Notes: a model not told the origin generated them from the sequence alone. DNA of 64,000 nt from Marinobacter persicus (GCF_002934325.1 NZ_PTIV01000005.1:93498-157497), one strand, 5' to 3'. Counted from the stretch's first letter, positions 17,462 through 28,101 are shown. Numbers and translations: made by a program.

Positions 17462-18523
17462 ATGGCCAGAGCGCCTTTTGAGATTGCCGGCACCCAGATC
17501 AAGGCCGGCACCCGGCAAACGGTCGAAGTGCCCGTGGCCAAGCTGTACACCCACACGCCGCTGCACATTCCGGTGGAAGTAGTGCATGGCCGGCGCAGTG
17601 GCCCGGTAATGATGGTGTGTGGCGCCATTCATGGCGATGAAATCAACGGCGTGGAAATTATCCGCCGCGTGCTGAAGAACTCAGCCTTGCGCCACTTGCG
17701 TGGCACCCTGCTGGCGGTGCCTATCGTCAATATTTTCGGTTTTGTGCAGCGCACCCGCTACCTGCCCGACCGGCGCGACCTGAACCGCTGCTTCCCGGGT
17801 TCCGAAAGTGGCTCGCTGGGCGGGCGCATTGCCTACCTGATCCGTAGCCAGATCATGGAGCAGGTCACCCACATTATCGACTTGCACACCGGCGCCATTC
17901 ACCGCTTCAACCTGCCGCAGATCCGGGCCGAGCTGAAAAAGCCGGAAACCGCCCGCATGGCGGAAGCCTTTGGTGCGCCCATTATCATCAATGCCGGTCT
18001 TCGTGAGGGTAGCCTGCGGGCCTACGCGGACTCTCAGGATATTCCGGTAATTACCTTCGAAGGGGGTGAAGCCCTGCGTTTCGACCAGGTGGTGATATCG
18101 AGTGGGGTGAAAGGGGTGGTTCGAGTGATGCGCGCCCTGGAAATGATTCCCGCCAGAAGAGGCCCGAAAGCTCCGAAAAAACGCTCGGAAACGGCCGCCA
18201 GTTCCCAATGGGTGAGGGCGGATATCGACGGCATCATGCGCCCGGTGGCCCGGCTGGGCCAGAAAGTGAGCAAGGGCCAGCGCCTGGCCATGGTGGCCGA
18301 CCCCTTTGGTGAGACTGAGGTTGCGGTGACGTCGCCCTGCGCCGGCATCGTGATCTGCGTGAACAACCTGCCGCTGGTGAACGAGGGCGAGGCCATCTAC
18401 CACATTGCCCGCTTCGATGAGCTGTCCGAAGCGGAAAAAGCCATGGACTACTTCCGGAGCTCTTATGAAAACCAGCTGGATGAAGACACGGTCGTACCGG
18501 CCCATCCGTGGGATGAAGGCTAG
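17462..18523 (+). CDS. Succinylglutamate desuccinylase/aspartoacylase-family zinc hydrolase
   Basis: 353 residues. The M14-like zinc site is visible: His and Glu in GAIHGDEINGVE, a third ligand in IIDLHTGAIH, and the likely catalytic Glu in VITFEGGEA. A basic linker rich in Lys/Arg (about residues 228-245) joins this to a C-terminal beta-barrel-like domain (about residues 250-330; GIMRPVARLGQKVSKGQRL) resembling a biotinyl/lipoyl fold, as in many AstE-like proteins. It follows rimK by five bases. A role in removing glutamate or acyl groups from a modified protein is attractive from context, but its substrate is unknown. Confidence 0.85.
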   Translation: MARAPFEIAGTQIKAGTRQTVEVPVAKLYTHTPLHIPVEVVHGRRSGPVMMVCGAIHGDEINGVEIIRRVLKNSALRHLRGTLLAVPIVNIFGFVQRTRYLPDRRDLNRCFPGSESGSLGGRIAYLIRSQIMEQVTHIIDLHTGAIHRFNLPQIRAELKKPETARMAEAFGAPIIINAGLREGSLRAYADSQDIPVITFEGGEALRFDQVVISSGVKGVVRVMRALEMIPARRGPKAPKKRSETAASSQWVRADIDGIMRPVARLGQKVSKGQRLAMVADPFGETEVAVTSPCAGIVICVNNLPLVNEGEAIYHIARFDELSEAEKAMDYFRSSYENQLDEDTVVPAHPWDEG

Positions 18524-18538
18524 AATTGAGGAGATGCC

Positions 18539-18958
18539 ATGATCTGGCACCAGAACACCATTGAACTGGCCCCGCGTTCCCGGGGCTTCCACCTGATTAC
18601 CCGGGATATCCTGAACCAGGTGGACATCGCCAACTGCGAGGTGGGCGTGCTGCACCTGTTTATCCAGCACACCTCTGCCTCCCTGGCAATCAACGAAAAT
18701 GCCGACCCGGACGTTCGCGGCGACCTGGAGCGCCATTTCAACGTGATGGTGCCCGAAGACGCCGACTACTACGAACACACCCTCGAAGGCCCGGACGACA
18801 CCTCCCACATCAAGAACGTGATCATCGGCCCGTCCCTGACCATCCCCGTGACTCACGGCGAGCTGGCGCTGGGTACCTGGCAGGGCATTTACCTGTGCGA
18901 ACACCGGAACAGCTCGGGCAGCCGGCGGGTGGTGGCGACCTTGCAGGGAAGGTGGTGA
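18539..18958 (+). CDS. YjbQ family protein (UPF0047, thiamine-phosphate-synthase-like)
   Basis: 139 residues, the usual size of the YjbQ/UPF0047 family. HTSASLAINENADPDVRGDLE and the C-terminal GTWQGIYLCEHRN are the two conserved blocks. E. coli YjbQ has weak thiamine phosphate synthase activity, but its real role is unclear. It begins 15 bases after the aspartoacylase-like gene, preceded by GAGGAG, and appears to be the last gene of the mscS-rim operon. Confidence 0.9.
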   Translation: MIWHQNTIELAPRSRGFHLITRDILNQVDIANCEVGVLHLFIQHTSASLAINENADPDVRGDLERHFNVMVPEDADYYEHTLEGPDDTSHIKNVIIGPSLTIPVTHGELALGTWQGIYLCEHRNSSGSRRVVATLQGRW

Positions 18959-19127
18959 GACTTGATCTGAATGCTGGTAACAGCCGTGATGTGTAGTTAG
19001 TCTGTACCTATCAGATTTCGCCCGGGAAGGTCGTGCTGGTGTTTGGCGGTACCGACATTCACGTCCATCGCGAACAGCCCGGAAAGGTCTTTAATGCCTA
19101 ATACAATCACCACTTCAGGGTTAAATC

Positions 19128-21338
19128 ATGGGGGCAGGTTTCGGAGCTGGAACCGTATTCAACGCCGATCTGTTAGCAGTGGCGGTTGACGGCATTATCA
19201 TTACTGACAGGCGCGGCATTATCTTGCAGGCCAATCAGGCAGCGGAAGCGATGTTTCGCTACGCGCCCGGATCACTGGTGGGTTCTCCCATCACCGTTTT
19301 AATGCCTGACCCCGAATGCTATCGCCATCCAGACCATGTGGCGGAATATTTTGAGCATGGCCCGCGTTACATGGTCGGTGCTACCCGTGAAGTAGAAGGC
19401 CTCGACCGCGCGGGCAACAAGATACCCCTGTTGATATCGGTGAGCAGCTTCGAGGAAAACAATGAGCCACGTTTGGCTGCCTTCCTGCATGATTTCAGCG
19501 AACGCAAACGCGTCGAGCGAGTCCTCAAAGACGTTAACTCGGAACTTGAAAGACGAGTACACGAACGTACAGCCCAACTGGAAAAAGAAGTCGAGCGCCA
19601 TCGGCAGACAATTAACCGCCTTGATCTCGTCAATAGGGTTGTTGAACGCGCTTCGCATGCCGTTGTTATCACCGATGCAGACAACCGAATCCTTTATGTG
19701 AATCCTGCCTACGAGCAAATGACGGGCTTCAAAAGAAAGAACGTCATTGGCAGAAAGCCCTCGCTTTCCAAGTCAGGCCGGCATGACTCCGAGTTCTATC
19801 GAAGAATGTGGGCGGCTTTGGACAAAGACCTGCACTGGGAGGGTGAAATCTGGGACCGTAGTGAAGATGGTGCCGTGTTCCCGAAATTTCTGAGTATCGA
19901 CCGGCTGGCGGATGAACATGGCAACACAAAGAACTTCATTGCCATGTTCCACGACCTTTCCCAGCAAAAAGCGTCGGAAGCGGAAATTGAACGGCTGCAG
20001 TATTACGACTCTCTCACCACGCTGCCTAACCGCTCCCTGTTTCGTCATCGTCTGCAACATGAGTTCGAGGTCTCCCGCCGACAGGGCACACGGGTTGGCG
20101 TCATGCTGATAAACCTGGACCGCTTCAAGCAGGCCAACGATACCTTTGGTTTTCCCGCCGGGGATCAGCTGCTGGTGGAGGTGGCGGAGCGTTTGGCGGT
20201 CGCTGTTCGTCGGACAGACCTTGTTGCACGTCAACAAAGCCGCCGGGAGCGCGGTCCTGATATTGTATCTCGTGTGGGAGGCGACGGGTTTGCGGTTATC
20301 CTCAATGACCTCAAGAAGCCTGAGAATGCGACCGTTGTGGCATCGCGAATACTCAAAGTGATGAGTAGGCCTTTTAGCGTCCAGACCAAGACGGAGAGCA
20401 TTGACGATATTTTTCTTCAGGCCAGTATCGGTATCGGTATCTTTCCCGACAATGCCTCGGACATTGACGAACTTGTAAAAGTGGCAGAAACGGCCCTGAG
20501 GCAGGCCAAAGCGTACGGGGGAGGCGAGTTTCGTTTTTTCTCCAAGAGCATGAACGAGGACAGCGCTGCACGTGCACGCATGGAAAGCGATTTGCGCCGG
20601 GCCGTGGCGGAAGAAGCCTTCACCCTGTATTACCAGCCCAAGCTCAATCTGGATACAAACCGTTTCTGCAGCATGGAGGCGCTCATTCGCTGGCCTCGTG
20701 GTGATGAAATGGTGTCACCCGCCGAGTTTATTCCTTTGGCTGAGGAAACCAACCTGATTGTACCGCTGGGAGCCTGGGTATTGCGCCGCGCCTGCCTGGA
20801 TGCCGTGGCGCTGAGCGAGCGTACTGGCCGAGTGCCGGGCATTGCCATTAATCTCTCCGCACGCCAGTTTCGTCAGCCGGGCCTTATTGATGCCGTGCGA
20901 TCAGCACTTGAAGAAAGCGCTATTCCGCCGGAAAAGGTGGAGCTGGAAATTACCGAAAGCATGGTGATGGATGACGTTGAAACTGCCATAGAGACTATGC
21001 AGGCACTGCGTGATCTCGGCGTGCGACTGGCCATCGATGATTTCGGCACAGGCTACTCTTCGCTAAGTTATCTCAAGCGCTTCCCGGTCAACACCCTAAA
21101 GCTTGATCGTGCCTTCATTCGTGACCTCCCACATGGCACCGAGGATGCCGCCATCACCGAAGCGGTAATCGTGCTTGCCAAGGCACTGAAGCTGGAAGTG
21201 GTAGCCGAAGGCGTGGAAACCCCGGATCAGCTGGCGTTTCTGGGGCAACGGAACTGCGCCTATGTGCAAGGTTTTCTCTTGGCGCGGCCGGGGCCTCTTG
21301 AAGTTATGCCGGATATCTTTTTAAGTGAGTTCGTTTAA
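19128..21338 (+). CDS. PAS-PAS-GGDEF-EAL protein, probable c-di-GMP phosphodiesterase
   Basis: 736 residues, cytoplasmic. Two PAS domains (about 10-125 and 165-280), separated by a coiled coil, are followed by a GGDEF domain (about 285-460) and an EAL domain (about 480-730). The cyclase motif is degenerate, GGDGF in [11 protein letters not shown], so synthesis of c-di-GMP is unlikely. The EAL domain keeps its catalytic set: [42 protein letters not shown] and VQGFLL. It most likely hydrolyses c-di-GMP, with the GGDGF domain as a possible GTP sensor and the PAS domains sensing redox, light or a ligand. It is a stand-alone gene. Confidence 0.92.
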   Translation: MGAGFGAGTVFNADLLAVAVDGIIITDRRGIILQANQAAEAMFRYAPGSLVGSPITVLMPDPECYRHPDHVAEYFEHGPRYMVGATREVEGLDRAGNKIPLLISVSSFEENNEPRLAAFLHDFSERKRVERVLKDVNSELERRVHERTAQLEKEVERHRQTINRLDLVNRVVERASHAVVITDADNRILYVNPAYEQMTGFKRKNVIGRKPSLSKSGRHDSEFYRRMWAALDKDLHWEGEIWDRSEDGAVFPKFLSIDRLADEHGNTKNFIAMFHDLSQQKASEAEIERLQYYDSLTTLPNRSLFRHRLQHEFEVSRRQGTRVGVMLINLDRFKQANDTFGFPAGDQLLVEVAERLAVAVRRTDLVARQQSRRERGPDIVSRVGGDGFAVILNDLKKPENATVVASRILKVMSRPFSVQTKTESIDDIFLQASIGIGIFPDNASDIDELVKVAETALRQAKAYGGGEFRFFSKSMNEDSAARARMESDLRRAVAEEAFTLYYQPKLNLDTNRFCSMEALIRWPRGDEMVSPAEFIPLAEETNLIVPLGAWVLRRACLDAVALSERTGRVPGIAINLSARQFRQPGLIDAVRSALEESAIPPEKVELEITESMVMDDVETAIETMQALRDLGVRLAIDDFGTGYSSLSYLKRFPVNTLKLDRAFIRDLPHGTEDAAITEAVIVLAKALKLEVVAEGVETPDQLAFLGQRNCAYVQGFLLARPGPLEVMPDIFLSEFV

Positions 21339-21448
21339 AGCAGGCATTGTTGCGCTACAGGGGCAAGAGGCTTTACGAGGAGGCTGGCAGACATGGAAAT
21401 ATGCAGTTAGCCTGAACAAAATTAGTTATCTACGGCAAAGGAGTGCTA

Positions 21449-22408
21449 GTGAGCCGGTTTGACCGCATTTACAAGATTCACGACCTTCTCAGAAATGCCC
21501 GAAAACCCGTTCCCATGCGGGTTTTCACTGAAACGCTGGAAACCAGCCGCAATACCGTCACCCGCGATTTTGAGTACCTGCGTGATTCCCTGGGCGCACC
21601 GCTGGAATACTGCCGCGAACAAAATGGCCACCGCTACAATCCGAGTGCCCCGGTATTCGAGCTTCCCGGTTTCTGGATGAATCCCGCCGAGCTTTACGCC
21701 CTGCTTGCCTGTGAGTATTTGCTTGAAAACGTACAGCCCGGCCTGGTGGCTACTCGTCTGGCGCCGCTGAAACAGAAGATTCAGCAGTTATTGGGCGAAT
21801 CCGGCCACGATGCCGTGAAAATCAGCGAGCGCATCCGTATTCAGCCAATCCAGACCCGAAACGCCACCAGCCAGACCTTCGATCCCGTGGCCCAGGCAAC
21901 CTTGTCTGGTTATTGCCTTCAGTTCCGTTACCTCGCCCGAAGTGGCGGTGGTGAAAAAACGCGACAGGTACACCCGCAACGGCTGCTTCACTATCGCTCC
22001 AACTGGTATTTGCTGGCCCTGTGTGCGAGAGCCAACGAGCTACGCCTGTTTTCACTGGACCGCATAATCGCGCCTGAAATACAGAACACCCCCGCAAGCC
22101 CTATGTCTCCAGGGCAGTTGGATACCTTCACCAGTGCCGGTTTTGGCATCTTTGGCGGAACTCCAGAAGCCACCGCTCATTTGCGCTTTTCCGAACACGC
22201 GGCCCAATGGGTAGCAGAAGAAACCTGGCACCCGGACCAGGCCGGCGAATGGCGTGATGATGGCTTTCACTTGCAGGTTCCCTATGCCGATTCCCGGGAG
22301 TTGGTGATGGATGTATTGCGCTATGGACCGGATGTGGAGGTGCTGGCGCCAGAGGAGTTGAGGGCGGAAGTGGCTGAGCGGGTTCGGAGGATGGCGGGGA
22401 TTTATTGA
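21449..22408 (+). CDS. WYL-domain transcriptional regulator beside cas genes
   Basis: 319 residues. The N-terminal winged helix (SRFDRIYKIHDLLRNARKPV, SRNTVTRDFEYLRD) is followed by a WYL domain (about residues 150-215; HPQRLLHYRSNWYLLALC) and a C-terminal WCX-like extension (VAERVRRMAG). WYL regulators bind nucleotides or nucleic acids and control several defence systems. The GTG at 21449 is preferred over the GTG at 21443 because AAGGAG lies six bases upstream. It sits 86 bases before cas3 in the same direction, so control of the cas operon is a reasonable inference. Confidence 0.85.
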   Translation: MSRFDRIYKIHDLLRNARKPVPMRVFTETLETSRNTVTRDFEYLRDSLGAPLEYCREQNGHRYNPSAPVFELPGFWMNPAELYALLACEYLLENVQPGLVATRLAPLKQKIQQLLGESGHDAVKISERIRIQPIQTRNATSQTFDPVAQATLSGYCLQFRYLARSGGGEKTRQVHPQRLLHYRSNWYLLALCARANELRLFSLDRIIAPEIQNTPASPMSPGQLDTFTSAGFGIFGGTPEATAHLRFSEHAAQWVAEETWHPDQAGEWRDDGFHLQVPYADSRELVMDVLRYGPDVEVLAPEELRAEVAERVRRMAGIY

Positions 22409-22494
22409 TTAGTTTTGAGGTGGTGCAGTATTTGGGGCAGTGGGTGATGTAGGGTGTTTTCAGATTGCTCCATTATGATTAGGGACAGGTTCAA

Positions 22495-24780
22495 GTGAAG
22501 CAAAACGAGTACATTGCTCATGCCAGGCAAGATGCCGAAGGTAACTGGTTGGCTCCGCATGCGCTGGAAGATCATCTTCAGAAAGTTGCACGTCTCTGTG
22601 AGGAGTTTGCAGAGGCCTTTGATTCGTCGGGATGGGCCTCAACCGCAGGCTTGTGGCACGATCTTGGTAAGTACCGTGCACCCTTTCAGGAATACATCCG
22701 CCAGGCATCAGGCTTTGAGCGCGAGAATGCCCACGTTGAGCAAGATAAGAGCCCGGCACGGGTAACGCACTCAACGGCCGGTGCGAAGCATGCAATCGAG
22801 CAATGGCCTTCGGTTCCCGGTTATATCCTGGCGTATTTAATCAGTGGTCACCATGCAGGCCTTCCGGATTGGTCGGGTGGACGCGGGGCATTGCAGTTCA
22901 GGCTTGCCGAAGCGGAACTGGAATATCATCAGTCGCTGGCCTCTCTTCCTCCAGTTCACATCTTGTCAGCGCAGCAACCCCCAGTGCCGAGGATGGCACA
23001 AAACCAAGACTCGATTGCCTTGTGGATGCGGGTGCTTTTTTCCTGCCTCGTGGACGCTGATTTTCTGGATACCGAGAGCTACATGTCTCCGGAGAAAAGT
23101 GGCAACCGGGGAGTGTATCCATCGCTTGATAAGCTGTATCACACATTCTTCGACAAGATGGCTCGGTTGCAGGACAAGGCCGATAGAACCGAGTTGAATG
23201 AAATCCGAAAAACCATCTTCCAATCCTGCCAGCAAATGGCGGATAAACCTGCCGGTATATTCAGCCTGACAGTTCCCACCGGCGGCGGTAAGACTCTAGC
23301 CAGCCTCGGGTTTGGGCTAGAGCATGCCAGGGCGCATGGTAAACGTAGGATTATCTACGCCATTCCGTTTACCAGCATTATTGAACAAAACGCCAGTGTC
23401 TTTAGGAGTTTTCTTGGGGAGGATGCCGTCGTTGAACACCATAGTAGCCTGGACGTGGACCCTAACTCGGAAAATGCTGTGTCCCGCCTCGCCACGGAGA
23501 ATTGGGATGCGCCGGTTGTTGTCACGACCAATGTGCAGCTATTTGAATCCCTGTTTGCCAGCAGGACCAGCCGCTGTCGCAAATTGCATAACCTGGTAAA
23601 CAGTATCGTTGTTCTCGATGAGGCCCAGCAAATCCCACGAGATTTTCACGAGCCGATAACAAGGGCTATGCAGCAGATGAGCGACTATCTAGGCGTGACC
23701 TGGGTGTTGTGTACTGCCACACAGCCCGAGCTCGGCGAGCAGAAAGACGCTTTTGGCCGAGAGCTTCATAAAGGGTTACGAGATGTCCGGGAGATTATTG
23801 ACGATCCGCACGAGCTTGCCCAAAAACTCAAGCGTGTAACGGTCGAAATGCCGGCTGACCCTGAACACCCAACACCTTGGAGTGACCTGGCCGAAAAGGT
23901 GGCGTCAGAGGATTGTTGCCTGGTCGTCGTTAACAAGCGCCAGGATGCCCGAACCCTGTATGAGTGTTTACCTGACGACGGGTATACCTACCACCTATCG
24001 GCCAACATGTGTGCTGAGCATCGCTCCGCAATATTACGAGATGTTCGCACGCGGCTGGAAGCCCGTCGTGCGGGAGATCCTGCGCCCTTGCGTGTGATCA
24101 GCACACAGTTAATAGAAGCCGGGGTGGATGTGGATTTTCCGGTGGTATTTCGTGCAATGGCGGGGTTGGATTCGATAGCCCAGGCTGCGGGACGGTGCAA
24201 CCGAGAAGGCAAAATGGAGCAGACTGGTCGAGTCATTGTCTTTCAGCCGGAAGAACTGCCACCTCCGGGGTTTCTGCGCCAGGCCGCTCAGACGACGTTG
24301 GCGCTACTGAAAAGTGGGCAACTGGATGATCCGCTGAGTCCTCGGGCAATACAGTCTTTTTTTAGCAAGCTGAACAGTCAGGGAAATCGCGATGCCCATA
24401 ACATTGGTGAGCTTTTGACGGCCAAATCAAGCCCTGATGCGCCTCTGGAAATTCAGTTCCGTGAAGCAGCCGGGAAGTTCCGTCTGATTGATAACAAAGG
24501 TATTGGCGTCATCGTTCCATTTTGCCCGGAGGGCGTGGAAGAAAGCCCGGTTCATACCTGGCTGGCAACGCTGGAAAAAGACGGTTCTGCCAAGTGGGTT
24601 TACCGCAAATTGCAGCGTTACAGCGTAACGTTGCCAGAAACATTCGCCCAAAAGCTATTGGGTATTGGTGCGCTATACCAGCAAGCCGGCCAGTTCGTGG
24701 TGGAAAGCAGTCATTACCACCCAACCTGGGGCGTGCAGGCACCGGACAGCCTGCTAACGGCTGAAGCAAGCGTGATATAG
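22495..24780 (+). CDS. cas3: CRISPR-associated helicase/nuclease Cas3 (HD fused), type I-C
   Basis: 761 residues. The N-terminal HD nuclease domain has GLWHDLGKY with His55-Asp56. The superfamily 2 helicase domain has the P-loop VPTGGGKTLAS near residue 262, VVLDEAQ near 375 (a DEAH-box variant), SAT-like TATQP, and motif VI QAAGRCNREG. Cas3 is recruited to Cascade-bound target DNA and degrades it. Translation probably begins at the GTG at 22495. It is the first cas gene of a set that runs without large gaps to cas7c. Confidence 0.95.
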   Translation: MKQNEYIAHARQDAEGNWLAPHALEDHLQKVARLCEEFAEAFDSSGWASTAGLWHDLGKYRAPFQEYIRQASGFERENAHVEQDKSPARVTHSTAGAKHAIEQWPSVPGYILAYLISGHHAGLPDWSGGRGALQFRLAEAELEYHQSLASLPPVHILSAQQPPVPRMAQNQDSIALWMRVLFSCLVDADFLDTESYMSPEKSGNRGVYPSLDKLYHTFFDKMARLQDKADRTELNEIRKTIFQSCQQMADKPAGIFSLTVPTGGGKTLASLGFGLEHARAHGKRRIIYAIPFTSIIEQNASVFRSFLGEDAVVEHHSSLDVDPNSENAVSRLATENWDAPVVVTTNVQLFESLFASRTSRCRKLHNLVNSIVVLDEAQQIPRDFHEPITRAMQQMSDYLGVTWVLCTATQPELGEQKDAFGRELHKGLRDVREIIDDPHELAQKLKRVTVEMPADPEHPTPWSDLAEKVASEDCCLVVVNKRQDARTLYECLPDDGYTYHLSANMCAEHRSAILRDVRTRLEARRAGDPAPLRVISTQLIEAGVDVDFPVVFRAMAGLDSIAQAAGRCNREGKMEQTGRVIVFQPEELPPPGFLRQAAQTTLALLKSGQLDDPLSPRAIQSFFSKLNSQGNRDAHNIGELLTAKSSPDAPLEIQFREAAGKFRLIDNKGIGVIVPFCPEGVEESPVHTWLATLEKDGSAKWVYRKLQRYSVTLPETFAQKLLGIGALYQQAGQFVVESSHYHPTWGVQAPDSLLTAEASVI

Positions 24781-24788
24781 GAGGGAAC

Positions 24789-25448
24789 ATGGGATTTTGT
24801 CTGGAAGTCAGTGGTGAGTTCGCCTGTTTTACCCGACCAGAAATGAAAGTGGAGAGGGTGAGTTACGATGTCATAACGCCCTCGGCAGCCAGGGCGATAT
24901 TTGAGGCCATTCTCTGGAAACCCGCCATCGAGTGGCACATTACCGAGATTGAAGTGCTCAACCCCATCAGGTGGATGAACCTCCGCCGTAACGAGGTGGA
25001 GTCAATCGCCTCCTCCCGAACGGCTAAAACCGCCATGAAAGAAGGTTCCGGCCTATTGGGGGTCTATGCGGACGAACAGCGCCAACAACGAGCCAGCTTG
25101 CTCCTCAAAGACGTGCGTTACCGAATTCATGGTGAGTTCAGCATAACCGGCAAAGCCGGACCTCAAGACAACGCTGCCAAGTTCGCCGACATGTTTCGCC
25201 GTCGGGCAGAGAAAGGGCAGTGCTTCAATCAGCCGTATCTCGGTTGCCGGGAATTCAGTTGTGATTTTGCACTGGCGGACGAGGATGGTGGCGCGCCTGC
25301 GATCGATGAAAACCGTGATCTGGGTTTCATGCTCTACGATCTCGATTATTCCGACCCTACCGCTCCAACCCCTTTGTTCTTTCGCGCCAGAATGGACAAA
25401 GGTCGAATCGTTGTTCCGGCAAAAGACAGCCACGAGGTGCGAGGATGA
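24789..25448 (+). CDS. cas5c: Cas5c (type I-C pre-crRNA endonuclease)
   Basis: 219 residues. In type I-C, which lacks Cas6, Cas5 itself cuts the repeat hairpin and stays bound to the crRNA 5' handle. The N terminus GFCLEVSGEFACFTRPEMKVERVSYD is typical when read in parts: beta strand, then the RAMP-specific segment. TPSAARAIFEAILWKP is a conserved block. AGGAGGGA precedes the ATG, a strong ribosome-binding site. The stop overlaps the cas8c start by four bases. Confidence 0.94.
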   Translation: MGFCLEVSGEFACFTRPEMKVERVSYDVITPSAARAIFEAILWKPAIEWHITEIEVLNPIRWMNLRRNEVESIASSRTAKTAMKEGSGLLGVYADEQRQQRASLLLKDVRYRIHGEFSITGKAGPQDNAAKFADMFRRRAEKGQCFNQPYLGCREFSCDFALADEDGGAPAIDENRDLGFMLYDLDYSDPTAPTPLFFRARMDKGRIVVPAKDSHEVRG

Positions 25449-27232
25449 TTCTTCAGGCTTTGTGCGAATACTATGACCGAAAAGCGGACGCTGGTGACCC
25501 GTTACCACCGGTTGGCTTTGAAGAAAAAGCCATTCCTTTCGTCCTCGTACTGGATACGGCGGGTAATTTTGTTCAGCTTCGGGATACTCGAGAGATTCCT
25601 GAAAAAGGGAAGCCTGTGCCGAGGAGCTTTCTGGTTCCGCAGGGGGTAAAACGAAGCGGCGCTAAAGCTTACGAAACAGCTTACTGCCTTTGGGACCACT
25701 ACGGATATGTCTTGAGCCAACCTAAGGTTGCGAAGCCGGATAGTGAACCGTCGGAGAAAGAGATCGACATGGCTGCCAAGCAGCATCAAGCGTTTGTTGA
25801 GCTTGTTGATCGGCTGGCAGAGGAAATTCCCGATGATCAGGGCGTTCAGGCGGTTCGAGCTTTTCTGCACAACGAAAGTGAAAAGGAAAAAGTCAGGCAG
25901 TCGTCTGAATTTCGTGAATGTCTGAAAATATCCGGTTGCAACCTGACCTTTCAGTTGAGCACCGAAACCGACCTCGTTTGCCAGTCGCCGCATATTCAGC
26001 AGTGGATTCGTGAGCAGCCTCTGGACGATGAGAACAAAGAGGGCGTTTGTTTGGTAACCGGTGAGCGCTCCAAGATCGCACGCCTGCACCCACCGGTGAA
26101 AGGTGTTTGGGGGGCACAAATGGCCGGTGCCAATATTGTTTCCTTTAATATCGACTCTTTTAATTCCTGGGGCAAAGAGAAGGGCAATAACGCACCGGTT
26201 AGCGAAGACGTGGCATTCAAATACACCACCGCCCTGAATCAACTACTGCGCACCAATAGCCCACAGCGGATGCAGCTGAACGAAATCTCGGTAGTCTGGT
26301 GGTCGACCGGTGAAAACCAGTTTGAACAAAACTTTTCCTCTTTCTTTAATGATTCTCCAAAGGATGACCCCGATCAGAGTGTAAGGGCCGTCCGTCAATT
26401 GTTTGAAAGCCTGCAGGATGGCTCGTTTCTCCACTCCGAGGGAACAGAGCGCTTCTATCTGCTGGGCTTATCACCTAATGCAGCCCGGATTGCCATTCGG
26501 TTCTGGCAAGTGGGAACCGTGGCAGAGTTCGGTACTCGCATCGCGGAATGGTTTCAGGATATTGAATTGGCAGACCGCTATGTTTCATGCCCGCCCCTGA
26601 AACCTCTGCTGCGTTCTACGGCACTATTGCGAAAGGAAGAGAACGTACCTCCAAACCTTCAAGGCGAAACGATTCGCAATATTCTGATGGGGCTCCCCTT
26701 GCCAGCGAGCCTGTTGCAGGCTGCGATCAAACGAATCAAGGCAGAAAAGGGCGATGTTAGCCCTTACCGCGCCAGCCTTATCAAGGCCTATCTGAACCGT
26801 CTCTACCGCCACCAGAAAACCAGTAACAAGGAAATTACCATGGCTTTCAATCCTGAAGAAAAGCGGATTGGCTATCGGCTGGGCTGTTTATTCGCGGTCC
26901 TCGAGAAGTTGCAAGCCGATGCCAATCCAGGTCTCAACGCGACCATTCGTGACCGTTATTACAGCAGTGCCAGTTGTACGCCCAAAGCCGTTTTCGGCAC
27001 GCTGATGCGCCTGCATGCGCACCACCTGAAGAAACTGCAGCATCAGGGCCAACGTGTTAATGCAGAAAAACGCATTGCAGAAATTATGTCGGATATTAAC
27101 GACTTTCCCGCGCACCTGAACCTGGAAGAGCAGGGCCTTTTCGCCATTGGTTATTACCATCAGCGCCAGGCTTTATTCACGAAAAAAGAAACCGCGTCAT
27201 CCAAGGAAGAACCCGAAGGAGCTGAAGCATGA
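25445..27232 (+). CDS. cas8c: Cas8c (Csd1), large subunit of type I-C Cascade
   Basis: 595 residues, normal for Csd1. The large subunit recognises the PAM and helps recruit Cas3. It is typified by the N terminus [13 protein letters not shown] and the central [20 protein letters not shown] segment. The C-terminal part is helical and probably supplies the small-subunit function; in type I-C an internal start inside this gene can yield a separate Cas11c. An in-frame ATG with reasonable context exists at MAFNPEEKR near 26840. Its ends overlap both cas5c and cas7c by four bases. Confidence 0.95.
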   Translation: MILQALCEYYDRKADAGDPLPPVGFEEKAIPFVLVLDTAGNFVQLRDTREIPEKGKPVPRSFLVPQGVKRSGAKAYETAYCLWDHYGYVLSQPKVAKPDSEPSEKEIDMAAKQHQAFVELVDRLAEEIPDDQGVQAVRAFLHNESEKEKVRQSSEFRECLKISGCNLTFQLSTETDLVCQSPHIQQWIREQPLDDENKEGVCLVTGERSKIARLHPPVKGVWGAQMAGANIVSFNIDSFNSWGKEKGNNAPVSEDVAFKYTTALNQLLRTNSPQRMQLNEISVVWWSTGENQFEQNFSSFFNDSPKDDPDQSVRAVRQLFESLQDGSFLHSEGTERFYLLGLSPNAARIAIRFWQVGTVAEFGTRIAEWFQDIELADRYVSCPPLKPLLRSTALLRKEENVPPNLQGETIRNILMGLPLPASLLQAAIKRIKAEKGDVSPYRASLIKAYLNRLYRHQKTSNKEITMAFNPEEKRIGYRLGCLFAVLEKLQADANPGLNATIRDRYYSSASCTPKAVFGTLMRLHAHHLKKLQHQGQRVNAEKRIAEIMSDINDFPAHLNLEEQGLFAIGYYHQRQALFTKKETASSKEEPEGAEA

Positions 27233-28101
27233 GCCTAGACAACCGTTACGAATTCGTATTTCTGTTTGATGTAAAAGACGGCAATCCAAATGGTGACCCG
27301 GATGCCGGTAATCTGCCGCGAGTGGATGCGGAAACGGGGCAGGGGCTGGTGACCGACGTATGCCTCAAACGTAAGGTGCGTAATTATGTCGGCTTGGTCA
27401 AAGAAGAGACTCCACCCTTTGAGATTTATATCAAAGAAAAGGCCGTTCTGAATCGTAATAACCTGCGAGCATACGAAGAGCTTGGACTGAAGCATGAGTC
27501 CAAGAAGCTTCCAAAAAAAGAAGAAGACGCCCGGAATGTGACCCAGTGGATGTGTCAGAACTTTTTTGATATCCGCACTTTTGGGGCCGTAATGTCAACG
27601 GATGTGAATACCGGACAGGTACGTGGGCCTGTGCAAATGAACTTTGCTCGTAGTATTGAACCGGTGGTCAGCGCGGAACACAGCATTACCCGGATGGCGG
27701 TTACCACAGAAAAAGAAGCAGAGCAGCAAAGCGGCGATAACCGCACGATGGGCCGTAAATTCACCATCCCTTATGGTCTTTATCGTTCCCATGGATTTAT
27801 CTCCGCCAACCTGGCTAAACAAACCGGTTTTGGTGAAGAGGATCTCGAGCTTCTGTGGGACGCACTAATCAACATGCTGGATCATGATCGCTCAGCCAGC
27901 CGGGGTGAAATGTCTCCCTGTGCACTCTACGTTTTCAAGCACGAGTCGCCGCTGGGTAATGCGCCTGCTCGGAAGCTGTTTGATCTGATTGATGTAAATC
28001 GGGTTTCGGATGGTCCGGCCAGAGACTTCAAGGATTACCAGGTGAGTATTCGTGAAGATCAGTTGCCGTCGGGCGTCCAGTTGATCAAATATTTGGAATG
28101 A
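27229..28101 (+). CDS. cas7c: Cas7c (Csd2), backbone subunit of type I-C Cascade
   Basis: 290 residues. Several copies coat the crRNA spacer in the interference complex. The start [20 protein letters not shown] is the signature of the Csd2 family, and [19 protein letters not shown] and [12 protein letters not shown] are further conserved blocks. The start codon overlaps the cas8c stop. A 67-base gap then breaks the otherwise tight operon before the embedded DUF4258 gene. Confidence 0.96.
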   Translation: MSLDNRYEFVFLFDVKDGNPNGDPDAGNLPRVDAETGQGLVTDVCLKRKVRNYVGLVKEETPPFEIYIKEKAVLNRNNLRAYEELGLKHESKKLPKKEEDARNVTQWMCQNFFDIRTFGAVMSTDVNTGQVRGPVQMNFARSIEPVVSAEHSITRMAVTTEKEAEQQSGDNRTMGRKFTIPYGLYRSHGFISANLAKQTGFGEEDLELLWDALINMLDHDRSASRGEMSPCALYVFKHESPLGNAPARKLFDLIDVNRVSDGPARDFKDYQVSIREDQLPSGVQLIKYLE

